5,400 nucleotides of DNA, taken from the NCBI GenBank assembly GCA_030540535.1, contig JAUNWB010000115.1:1-5400 (forward strand), given 5' to 3'. Numbering within the stretch: the stretch's first letter is position 1; the number at the start of each line of letters is the position of its first letter. Position numbers and translations under genes: made by a program. The notes beneath the pieces were generated by a model. That model did not search any database. It was not told where the DNA came from and saw nothing but the letters and a program-made list of their open reading frames with translations. Below, piece by piece: positions 1 through 5,400 of this stretch. Source of the DNA: Elusimicrobiales bacterium (GTDB lineage Bacteria > Elusimicrobiota > Elusimicrobia > Elusimicrobiales > Elusimicrobiaceae).

Positions 1-39
1 GATTTTTATCCCCCTAAAAAGCAGGAGAACGCCAAATGA
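1..39 (+). CDS. 3' end of an upstream gene, probable paralogue of the next gene
   Basis: Reading from base 1, the frame is open for 12 codons (DFYPPKKQENAK) and stops at TGA 37-39. That stop overlaps the ATG of the next gene (ATGA, 36-39). The visible tail resembles the C-terminus of the next protein, which ends in YDFYPKQK, and the two share an identical 11-base stretch (1-11 and 1104-1114). I infer that this is the end of a tandem paralogue in the same operon, probably another glycosyltransferase-like protein. Only 12 codons are visible, so neither the reading frame nor the family can be proved here. Confidence 0.55.
   Translation, partial: DFYPPKKQENAK
22..27 (+). promoter_or_regulatory. 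Shine-Dalgarno site for the 36-1127 gene
   Basis: CAGGAG lies 8 bases before ATG 36, a normal spacing. It sits inside the last codons of the upstream gene. With the ATGA overlap it supports this start and suggests the two genes are translated from one mRNA. Confidence 0.7.
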
Positions 40-1127
40 GCAGTCTTTCTAAAATTATACGCCAGCTAAAAAGCAAAACCGCCCGGTGCATCCAAAACCA
101 ATACGACTTTTCCCTTTTAAAGGAAGCCCAAAAAGCCATCGTGTTTCTGACGCCGGGAGAATCGCTCGTCAACGGGGGGGTAATGTCAATTTATTCCCTG
201 TGCCGGTATTCCCGCGAGTTAAACCCGGCAGATTACTGCTGCATTTGCACCTATCCGCATAAACTTACCTACGCGCGGAATACGGCTTTCCCCAACCAAG
301 AACGTATTTTACGCTTTGAAAAATTTTTAGAACAGGCCGCGCATATACAGGAATTAATACTGCACGTACCGGAGTATTATTCCGAATTTTTATATGAAGA
401 TTTATCTCCGCAGGAACGGGCGTTTTTAAAACAAATCCCCAAACTGCACATTAATATCATGAACCAGAACATTCAATTAATGCCTCCTGCGGAGAAAATC
501 AAATCCTTATATTCGCTCACGGCGCATATTACGCAAACCACGGCCCATAACCGCTACGCCAACCAGCAAATATGCGATCAGTGGCAAATGCCCGTCCATT
601 TGTTTTCAGTATATCTGCCCATAGAGGAATATAAACGCTATCCTTTTGAAAATAAAACAAAAACCGTCGTGTTTTCTCCCGACGAAACGCCCCATAAGCA
701 AAAGGTGGCGGCGCTCTTAAAACAGCACTTGAAAGGCTGGAAATTTGTAACCGTTAAAAAACTGACATTTTCCCAATATATGGAACTTATTTCCCGGTCT
801 TTCTTTACCATCACGTTCGGAGAAGGTTTCGACGGTTATTTTACACAGCCCTGCCGCATCGGCTCGCTGGCCTTTGCCGTATACAATGACAAGTTTTTTC
901 CTTCACCAGACTGGAAACAGTTGAAAAACATCTACGAGTCAGACGAAGAAATGGAAAAACGCATTGTAGAAGATATCTTGTATTTTTCCACCCACCCGAA
1001 AGAATATATGCAAACCGCGCAGAAAACCGACGACTTACGCAAAACGCTCTACAGTAAAGAAAAATTTTTGGATAATCTCCGCCGTTTCTACCGGCAAGAA
1101 TACGATTTTTATCCAAAACAAAAGTAA
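36..1127 (+). CDS. Glycosyltransferase-like protein, probable surface polysaccharide synthesis
   Basis: The product is a 363-residue soluble-looking protein with no signal peptide or membrane segment. Residues 33-57 (AIVFLTPG, then VNGGVMSIYSL) look like the first beta strand and glycine-rich loop of a GT-B glycosyltransferase. The second half has a strand at 209-214 (KTVVFS), the helix SQYMELISRS (246-255), and the segment ITFGEGFDGYF (259-269) followed by AFAVYNDKFFP (279-289). This resembles the C-terminal nucleotide-sugar domain of GT-B enzymes, where an EGF-type motif follows a strand. I recall similar FGEGFDGYF proteins in capsule and O-antigen clusters, but the donor, acceptor and CAZy family cannot be assigned. 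The start is set by CAGGAG at 22-27 and an ATGA overlap with the upstream gene, which seems to be a paralogue. Sampled 60-base blocks here are often only 30-33% GC, well below the downstream genes. A G7 run lies at codons 47-49. A terminator follows directly. The ORF is certain; the function is moderate. Confidence 0.6.
   Translation: MSSLSKIIRQLKSKTARCIQNQYDFSLLKEAQKAIVFLTPGESLVNGGVMSIYSLCRYSRELNPADYCCICTYPHKLTYARNTAFPNQERILRFEKFLEQAAHIQELILHVPEYYSEFLYEDLSPQERAFLKQIPKLHINIMNQNIQLMPPAEKIKSLYSLTAHITQTTAHNRYANQQICDQWQMPVHLFSVYLPIEEYKRYPFENKTKTVVFSPDETPHKQKVAALLKQHLKGWKFVTVKKLTFSQYMELISRSFFTITFGEGFDGYFTQPCRIGSLAFAVYNDKFFPSPDWKQLKNIYESDEEMEKRIVEDILYFSTHPKEYMQTAQKTDDLRKTLYSKEKFLDNLRRFYRQEYDFYPKQK
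174..180 (+). repeat. G7 homopolymer tract inside the coding region
   Basis: Seven consecutive G residues encode Gly47-Gly48 and the first base of Val49 in the glycosyltransferase-like gene. Loss of one G would place a TAA stop directly after the tract. That stop overlaps the in-frame ATG at 183-185 (TAATG). Gain of one G would end translation at TAA 260-262. Such tracts serve as phase-variation switches in surface-glycan genes of some bacteria, but seven is short for that role. Confidence 0.5.
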
Positions 1128-1134
1128 TACCCCT

Positions 1135-1166
1135 AGGCCCAAACATCCCGCTTGTTTGGGCCTTTT
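1135..1166 (+). terminator. Rho-independent terminator of the glycosyltransferase-like gene
   Basis: An 11-base perfect stem (AGGCCCAAACA at 1135-1145 with TGTTTGGGCCT at 1153-1163, closing on a loop of about 7 bases) is followed by a short T run at 1163-1166. It starts 8 bases after the stop codon of the upstream gene and lies before the next promoter, so it separates the two transcription units. The T run is only four long, so termination may be partial. Confidence 0.8.
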
Positions 1167-1172
1167 GGCCCA

Positions 1173-1201
1173 TTGTGGAGGGGGAAAATTTCGTTTATAA
1201 T
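1173..1201 (+). promoter_or_regulatory. Sigma70-type promoter for the exported-protein/methyltransferase operon
   Basis: A perfect TATAAT at 1196-1201 is preceded by TTGTGG at 1173-1178 with an ideal 17-base spacer. Transcription would start near 1208, about 24 bases before ATG 1232. The position, just after a terminator and before a new gene, fits well. Because the promoter covers the GTG at 1175, that codon cannot be the start on this transcript. Confidence 0.75.
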
Positions 1202-1206
1202 AAAGA

Positions 1207-1231
1207 AAAGCGCTTTGCGCCAAGGGCCCTT
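1207..1231. promoter_or_regulatory. Pair of perfect palindromes between promoter and start codon (possible operator)
   Basis: Two perfect 10-base palindromes, AAAGCGCTTT (1207-1216) and AAGGGCCCTT (1222-1231), lie next to each other with centres 15 bases apart. They span the predicted transcription start and the ribosome site. AAGGG (1222-1226) is the best Shine-Dalgarno candidate for ATG 1232. Such symmetry at a transcription start is typical of repressor sites, but no regulator is known here and chance is possible. Confidence 0.35.
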
Positions 1232-2506
1232 ATGATAAAACCGTTTCCGTTCCGTCTTGCCTGCTGTCTGCTTTTTATACTTGCGCCGCTCGCTCCGGCC
1301 CGGGCGCAGCTCGTTTCGCCGTGCTTCCGAGGCCCGGCCCAATCCTGGAAGGCGCTTAAAGGAACCTCTTTCTCCGCCGCGAGCCTAAGCGCTACGCCGC
1401 TTAGCTTGCCGATGAGCGGGCTTTCCACCGGGCAAGCCGTAAAAACTACCGTTCCCAACTGGCTGCTGCACCGCCTGTCCCATTCCAATACGTTTAGCGC
1501 CATGGAAAAAGAGATTTTTAAAAAACACCCCGCCAACACCGTGGCCGTTACCGGCAAATTAAGCTATTTTTGGGACCGGGACGCCCTCCTGGCCGCCAAC
1601 GCCGCCCCGGGGGAAATAAACGAAAAAGCCTTCGCCCGCCACCAACAGCTTTTGCAGCATACGCTGGCCGAAGTGGAAAATTTCAGTTTGGAAGATATCT
1701 CCACTCAGTTCCACAGTCCCGTTTTTTCGCAGGAAGAAATGCTCCGCGCCCTCAAAGACCCCACCCAGCCGCAGGCTTTTATTTTAACCCGCCGCGAAGT
1801 GGAGGCGTTCCCGCAGTTATCCCTCCAAGAACAGCAGGATTTTGCCAGAAACGCCTGGAGGCAATCGTCCATCCGTTTGATGGAACTCTTAAACCAGGAA
1901 CCGCAAGCCATATCCACCCAGGCGTTTTCCGATTATTATTACCTTAAACTCCGCCAACGTTACTTTATTACCCTGTTCCAGGTAATGACGCGCGCCCAAG
2001 CGCCCCGGCAGACCATCATTGTCCGCGTGCGCCGCAAAATTCCGCTGGACTTTTTGCCCGACGCCGACCAACTGTTAACCGACGCCCAGCGGTTAGGCAA
2101 ACTGCAGTTTCACCTGGGGCTGATGCAGTCGCGCGGACAGCAGCTATCGGCCGAAGCCGTGGCGTTAAAAGCGGAAATTACGCGCCAAACCGAACTCTAT
2201 CACCCGTATGCGCTGGCGGAAGCGTTCGGCCTGCCGTACGAGCAAGTACTGCGCAGTCACGTGTACAATGCGAACCTCTATTTCAGCGAAGAAGAATCCG
2301 CCCGTATCAATATGCTCACCTCCGAACAGGCGGTAAACGAACTGCCCGCCAAAATCGCGCAAGTGCAAGCGCATATGCGGGAACTGCTGGACGCAAAAAC
2401 AACGTCGCCGGAGGTTTACGTCCATTATCTTCGTTTGCACGCGCGGGAAGAGTTCCTGTTGACCCGTTTGGCACAAGCTAAATTTTTCTTACAATATTGC
2501 CCATGA
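1232..2506 (+). CDS. Exported helical protein of unknown function
   Basis: The product has 424 residues from ATG 1232. I chose this start because the in-frame GTG at 1175 lies inside the promoter, and because the protein then begins with a clean Sec signal peptide: positive residues Lys3 and Arg8, a hydrophobic core at about 9-21, and cleavage most likely after ARA (residues 23-25). It is not a lipoprotein, as no lipobox precedes a cysteine. The mature part begins with a Ser/Thr/Ala/Pro-rich, probably disordered stretch (about 40-72). It continues as a mainly helical protein rich in Gln, Glu, Leu and Ala, for example at 131-150, 195-250, 276-320 and 364-420. Only two cysteines remain after cleavage, Cys31 and Cys423, at opposite ends. 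I recognise no domain or catalytic motif. It is probably periplasmic or on the cell surface. Its stop overlaps the start of the DNA methyltransferase gene (ATGA), so the two are likely co-translated from the promoter at 1173. Confidence 0.85.
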   Translation: MIKPFPFRLACCLLFILAPLAPARAQLVSPCFRGPAQSWKALKGTSFSAASLSATPLSLPMSGLSTGQAVKTTVPNWLLHRLSHSNTFSAMEKEIFKKHPANTVAVTGKLSYFWDRDALLAANAAPGEINEKAFARHQQLLQHTLAEVENFSLEDISTQFHSPVFSQEEMLRALKDPTQPQAFILTRREVEAFPQLSLQEQQDFARNAWRQSSIRLMELLNQEPQAISTQAFSDYYYLKLRQRYFITLFQVMTRAQAPRQTIIVRVRRKIPLDFLPDADQLLTDAQRLGKLQFHLGLMQSRGQQLSAEAVALKAEITRQTELYHPYALAEAFGLPYEQVLRSHVYNANLYFSEEESARINMLTSEQAVNELPAKIAQVQAHMRELLDAKTTSPEVYVHYLRLHAREEFLLTRLAQAKFFLQYCP

Positions 2507-4590
2507 ACGCTACGCTTTTTCGAAAAGTGCGCCGGATGTTGGCCGCCGACACTCTATCCGCCGACAAAGAGCGCGCTTTTCTTACGCGCGCATTTGCGCT
2601 GGCCTGGGCGTCGGCCGTAACGCGCCGCCCGCTGTCCGCCGTCACAGCGGATTTATCGGATTTTCTGCCGCCGGAACCGACGGTTTCTTCCGCCCTAAAA
2701 TGCCAAATCTATGCACGGCTGTCAGCCGCGTCCGCCGGGCCGGAAGGCATGAAAAACGCTTTTACGCCCGAAATTTTAGCACTCCTGCACGAACATACCG
2801 CGCCAAACACCCGAGCCAAGGGGATTTTTTATACACCCTGGCCCGCCGCCCAAAGACTGACGGAAGAAACCCTGGACGGATGGCTTTCCTCTGCGGCCAA
2901 AACGCCCCAAACGAAACTGACAGCCCTAACGGCTTTTACCGCGTGTGACCCGGCCGCCGGGGCGGGGGGATTGTTAATCCCGCTGTGGCTTACACTGGCC
3001 GAACGGCGGCGTGCTGCGGGAGATACTTCGCCGCTGGCCGCTTTACTCTCGGACATTTCTAACCGCCTCTACGCCGCGGATTTGGACGCGTCCGCCCTTT
3101 TCGCCCTGCGTCTGCGCGCATCGTTAACGTTTTACGCGCAAACCGGGCAAAAACCGCCGAAAACGCTGTTTTCAAATCTGCTTCCCGGGGACGCCCTGGC
3201 GGGCGACAAAATAAGCGTCTGGCGCGAAAAATTCCCGCGCGTGTTTGCTTCCGACGGGTTTGACGCCGTCCTCTGCAATCCGCCGTACGTCGGACAAAAA
3301 AACAACAAAGCCCTGTTTGAACGCTTGCGCCGCCAGGCGCGCTGGAAACCGTATATTTTCCCCAAAGGGGATTTATTGTATCTTTTTTTCCATTTGGCGC
3401 TTGAAGTGTTAAAACCCGGCGGCGTGGGGGGATTTTTGACCACCGCCTATTTTGCCCAGGCGGCCTCGGCCGCCGAACTCCGGGCGCGGCTAAAACAAGA
3501 AACCGCTTTTTTGCGCCTGTTTGATTTTCATTCCGCCCGGCTGTTTGCCCGCGCACCCGGCCAGCATAATTTAATCAGCGTATTTCAAAAAACCGACGAA
3601 AAACCGCTCTGCCGCGTGGGGGAAGAAAACCAACCCGTCGCCCAGGAAGCGCTATACAGCGGCCCGGCGTATTTTTTAAACACCGCCGCGCAAGATGATA
3701 CCACAGCTTCGCTTCTAAGAAAAATGGCAGCCGCGCCCCTGCGGTTAAAAGACGTTGCCTCGGTTTCCAACGGACTCATGACGGGGTGCGATAAAATTTC
3801 CGCCGCCCACTTATCCCGCCACCGCCTGCCCGGCATACACAAAGGCGACGGCGTATTTGTCCTTTCGTCAGCGGAAAAAGACGCGCTACACCTGTCCCCG
3901 GCCGAACTCACCAAATTAAAACCCTTTTTCAAAAATTCGGATATCGCGCCCTATACGCCCAATACCGCCGCCAACTACTGGCTGGTTGATTTCTTCTACC
4001 CCAACGACCGGGAAACCGATTTTTCCGTCTACCCGCACTTAACGGCCCATCTGGCCCGTTTTAAACCCGTCTTGCTTGCGCGCAAACAAAACAACAACGG
4101 TATCGACAAACAGCTTAAAAAAGGCGCCTACTGGTTCGGCTCCGTCCGCCGGAAAATGGATTTCGATGCGGATAAACTGGCCGCCCCGCAGCGCGCCCGC
4201 GCCAACACGTTTGCTTTTGCGCCGGGCCCGTGGTATGCCAGTTCGGACGTCTATTTTATCTCCGCCCCAAAAACCGGCTTCAGCCTGTGGTATCTGCTTG
4301 CGCTGTTTAACTCCGCGCCGTATTACGCGTGGCTCTTCCATATGGGCAAGCGCAAAGGGAATTTATTGGAACTCTATTCTCAGCCGCTCTCGGAATTGCC
4401 CGTTCCGCAGGCGAATACGTCCCAGCAAAACGCCTTGGAAACACTGGCAAAAGAAATTTACCGCAAAAAAAAGGAAAATCCGGCCGCGGATACAAGCCGG
4501 GAAGAAGAAGCCGTCAACCTGCTGGTGGGAACCCTGTTCACCCTCGCGCCCAGGGAACTCGCCCGTGCGGTCACTATGCGCCCTAAGTAA
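2503..4590 (+). CDS. N6-adenine DNA methyltransferase, Eco57I/TaqI type, no nuclease domain seen
   Basis: The 695-residue product should transfer a methyl group from S-adenosylmethionine to N6 of adenine in a specific DNA site. Motifs appear in the gamma-class order: FYTP (109-112, motif X); DPAAGAGG (149-156, motif I, SAM binding); AADLDASA (191-198, motif II); GDAL (229-232, motif III); NPPY (259-262, catalytic motif IV); then LKPGG and FLTTAYF (303-317) and a final MTase strand near 336-360. Residues about 411-636 look like a TaqI-type target-recognition domain: GLMTGCDKI (424-432), then LFNS (601-604) and ELPVP (631-635). The first 105 residues are helical with no PD-ExK or other nuclease motif. 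At 695 residues it is longer than M.TaqI and shorter than typical type IIG fusions or PglX of BREX. ATG 2503 overlaps the stop of the exported-protein gene and has no clear Shine-Dalgarno site, so translation is probably coupled. It could be a solitary methyltransferase or the modification half of a system whose partner lies elsewhere. Confidence 0.9.
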   Translation: MNATLFRKVRRMLAADTLSADKERAFLTRAFALAWASAVTRRPLSAVTADLSDFLPPEPTVSSALKCQIYARLSAASAGPEGMKNAFTPEILALLHEHTAPNTRAKGIFYTPWPAAQRLTEETLDGWLSSAAKTPQTKLTALTAFTACDPAAGAGGLLIPLWLTLAERRRAAGDTSPLAALLSDISNRLYAADLDASALFALRLRASLTFYAQTGQKPPKTLFSNLLPGDALAGDKISVWREKFPRVFASDGFDAVLCNPPYVGQKNNKALFERLRRQARWKPYIFPKGDLLYLFFHLALEVLKPGGVGGFLTTAYFAQAASAAELRARLKQETAFLRLFDFHSARLFARAPGQHNLISVFQKTDEKPLCRVGEENQPVAQEALYSGPAYFLNTAAQDDTTASLLRKMAAAPLRLKDVASVSNGLMTGCDKISAAHLSRHRLPGIHKGDGVFVLSSAEKDALHLSPAELTKLKPFFKNSDIAPYTPNTAANYWLVDFFYPNDRETDFSVYPHLTAHLARFKPVLLARKQNNNGIDKQLKKGAYWFGSVRRKMDFDADKLAAPQRARANTFAFAPGPWYASSDVYFISAPKTGFSLWYLLALFNSAPYYAWLFHMGKRKGNLLELYSQPLSELPVPQANTSQQNALETLAKEIYRKKKENPAADTSREEEAVNLLVGTLFTLAPRELARAVTMRPK

Positions 4591-4607
4591 CCGAACGACT
4601 TGAATCC

Positions 4608-4636
4608 TTGCCGCGATCCGCCGTTTTTTGTATTTT
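4608..4636 (+). promoter_or_regulatory. Weak candidate promoter for the phosphodiesterase-like gene
   Basis: TTGCCG (4608-4613) and TATTTT (4631-4636) are 17 bases apart, each matching the sigma70 consensus at four of six positions. The predicted start of transcription is about 4643, the ATG itself, which would give a leaderless mRNA. No Shine-Dalgarno site is visible before that ATG. Read-through from the methyltransferase gene is an alternative, since no convincing terminator lies in the 52-base gap. Confidence 0.35.
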
Positions 4637-4642
4637 ATACTT

Positions 4643-5400
4643 ATGAAAAAGTACAAACTTACCGTTTTTGCCGTCTTAACGGCTCTTTTTTCTTTCGGCG
4701 CGTACGCCGCGTTTATGTATGTTTATACGGAAAGCAAATTCGCGCCCGTACGGCTGTTTGCGGACCCGCTGCAGAATGCGCCCAGTTCGGCCTGGCAACC
4801 CGCTTCCGGCCAGCTTTTTATCCATCAGGTAAACACCGTCCGCCGCGCCAAAAATAAAGACGCCCGCTATAACGGCTACGAGCTGGATATCCTCCCGGCC
4901 GAAGAAGGGGGAGAACTTTTTGTGGCGCACGATGCGGCCGCGCTTCCCGCCAAGGTAAAACTCGCCGATATTTTTGCCGCGCTCAAACGCCCGCAGGAAA
5001 AAACTTACTGGCTGGACTTAAAAGCCGAACTTACGCCCGCACAGCTGGGCGAAATCCTGCAGACGGCCAAACGCTTTAACATTCCGCAAACAAACCTCTT
5101 ATTTGAAACCCCGGCGGGACCTACGGCCAAAATGATTCAAAAGAAAGGCTTGTCCCTTTTACTGCAAATCCGCGAAGGATTTGACCAAGACGGAAAAGAC
5201 CCCAAACGCCGTAATGAAATCAACCGCGAAACGCTGGCGGAATGGGAAGAATACCGCCCGGCGGCGGTGTCGGCCAGTTTTGGCAAATATCCTTTTTTGC
5301 GCGGGTATTTTCCGAACATGCCCAAAGCCGTATATTATTCCGCCACCCGGCGGCCCAGCCTTAAAAAAACCTTTATGGCGCGCCGCATGCAGGAGGACCC
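4643..5400 (+). CDS. Membrane-anchored PLC-like (GDPD/FAM151-like) phosphodiesterase-superfamily protein, 3' end missing
   Basis: The frame is open from ATG 4643 to the window end (252 full codons), so the C-terminus is not seen. Residues 1-6 are basic, followed by one hydrophobic segment (about 7-28) that works as a signal anchor, putting the rest outside the inner membrane. The soluble part has the layout of a TIM-barrel phosphodiesterase of the glycerophosphodiester phosphodiesterase kind: FIHQVNT (59-65), GYELDI (78-83), FVAHD (93-97) and WLDLK (123-127), with an LLFETP strand near 152-157. These supply the expected His61, Glu80-x-Asp82, His96-Asp97 and Lys127. Classical enzymes have HRG and a Glu-x-Lys pair where this has HQV and Asp-x-Lys. 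The H-x-V-N-T and LDLK forms remind me more of the FAM151/menorin branch. The substrate is unknown; a phosphodiester of lipid or polymer is only an inference. No Shine-Dalgarno site precedes the ATG. Confidence 0.7.
   Translation, partial: MKKYKLTVFAVLTALFSFGAYAAFMYVYTESKFAPVRLFADPLQNAPSSAWQPASGQLFIHQVNTVRRAKNKDARYNGYELDILPAEEGGELFVAHDAAALPAKVKLADIFAALKRPQEKTYWLDLKAELTPAQLGEILQTAKRFNIPQTNLLFETPAGPTAKMIQKKGLSLLLQIREGFDQDGKDPKRRNEINRETLAEWEEYRPAAVSASFGKYPFLRGYFPNMPKAVYYSATRRPSLKKTFMARRMQED

Noticed and set aside
1175..1231. An in-frame GTG start at 1175 would add 19 residues to the exported protein.
   Set aside because: The codon lies inside the predicted -35 box. The added residues are polar and would bury the signal peptide. 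ATG 1232 gives a normal signal sequence.
1385..1404. Inverted repeat CTAAGCG/CGCTTAG with a six-base loop within the exported-protein gene.
   Set aside because: It is only seven pairs long, inside coding sequence, with no T run or regulatory context. It is likely chance in a Ser/Leu-rich stretch.
1570..1947. A 125-codon alternative plus-strand frame inside the exported-protein gene.
   Set aside because: It overlaps fully a gene with a signal peptide and consistent helical sequence. Its own translation is Pro/Arg/Gly-rich without motifs.
2497..2502. A TTG start two codons before ATG 2503 for the methyltransferase.
   Set aside because: ATG 2503 is a better codon and forms the standard ATGA overlap. 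There is no ribosome site favouring the TTG.
3059..3556. A 165-codon reverse-strand frame opposite the methyltransferase core.
   Set aside because: It is antisense to the conserved motif region, is very rich in Arg and Pro, and has no recognisable domain. It is an effect of codon bias on the other strand.
4465..4473. An A8 run forming the A-AAA-AAG heptamer in the correct phase for dnaX-like -1 frameshifting.
   Set aside because: The -1 frame stops at 4584-4586, almost the same place as the normal stop, so the product would change little. I saw no strong downstream stem. It is explained by Lys-Lys-Lys codons.
4076..4603. A 175-codon frame on the plus strand overlapping the methyltransferase 3' end.
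   Set aside because: It lies wholly in another frame of a well-supported gene, and its product is Arg/Pro/Lys-rich low-quality sequence, typical of a shadow frame.
4621..4630. T6 run in the gap after the methyltransferase gene as a terminator.
   Set aside because: Only a three-pair stem (GCG with CGC) precedes it, too weak for a rho-independent terminator.

Overview
The window is a compact, mostly plus-strand bacterial segment. It holds the last codons of one gene, three complete genes and the 5' part of a fifth. Genes are packed tightly: there are two ATGA stop/start overlaps, and the two intergenic gaps are 104 and 52 bases. A signal peptide, a membrane-anchored protein and a probable surface-glycan gene suit a bacterium with a complex envelope. 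The taxon cannot be fixed from the sequence. A gut-type Gram-negative such as a member of the Elusimicrobiota is only a weak guess from general style.

Bases 1-1166 are the end of a probable surface-polysaccharide (glycosyltransferase-like) operon. An upstream gene, of which 12 codons are visible, overlaps the start of a complete 363-residue gene. Both end in nearly the same DFYP-Lys-rich tail, which suggests tandem paralogues. The complete gene looks lower in GC than what follows, carries a G7 tract inside a conserved-looking NGGVM motif, and is followed by a strong rho-independent terminator.

Bases 1173-4590 are a second transcription unit. A good sigma70-type promoter (TTGTGG, 17-base spacer, TATAAT) is followed by two perfect 10-base palindromes just before the start codon. 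The first gene encodes an exported, mostly helical 424-residue protein of no family I recognise. Its stop codon overlaps the start of a 695-residue N6-adenine DNA methyltransferase of the Eco57I/TaqI type, with all main motifs including NPPY, a TaqI-like target-recognition region and no visible nuclease domain. Coupling an exported protein to a DNA methyltransferase is unexpected and is the oddest arrangement in the window.

Bases 4591-5400 hold a weak promoter whose predicted start site falls at the ATG of the last gene. That gene encodes a membrane-anchored PLC-like (GDPD/FAM151-like) phosphodiesterase-superfamily protein cut by the window end. It keeps His, Glu-x-Asp and His-Asp positions, but the classical HRG signature is changed to HQVNT.

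I saw no tRNA, rRNA, CRISPR array, insertion sequence or complete mobile element. No obvious defence nuclease or partner gene accompanies the methyltransferase inside the window.
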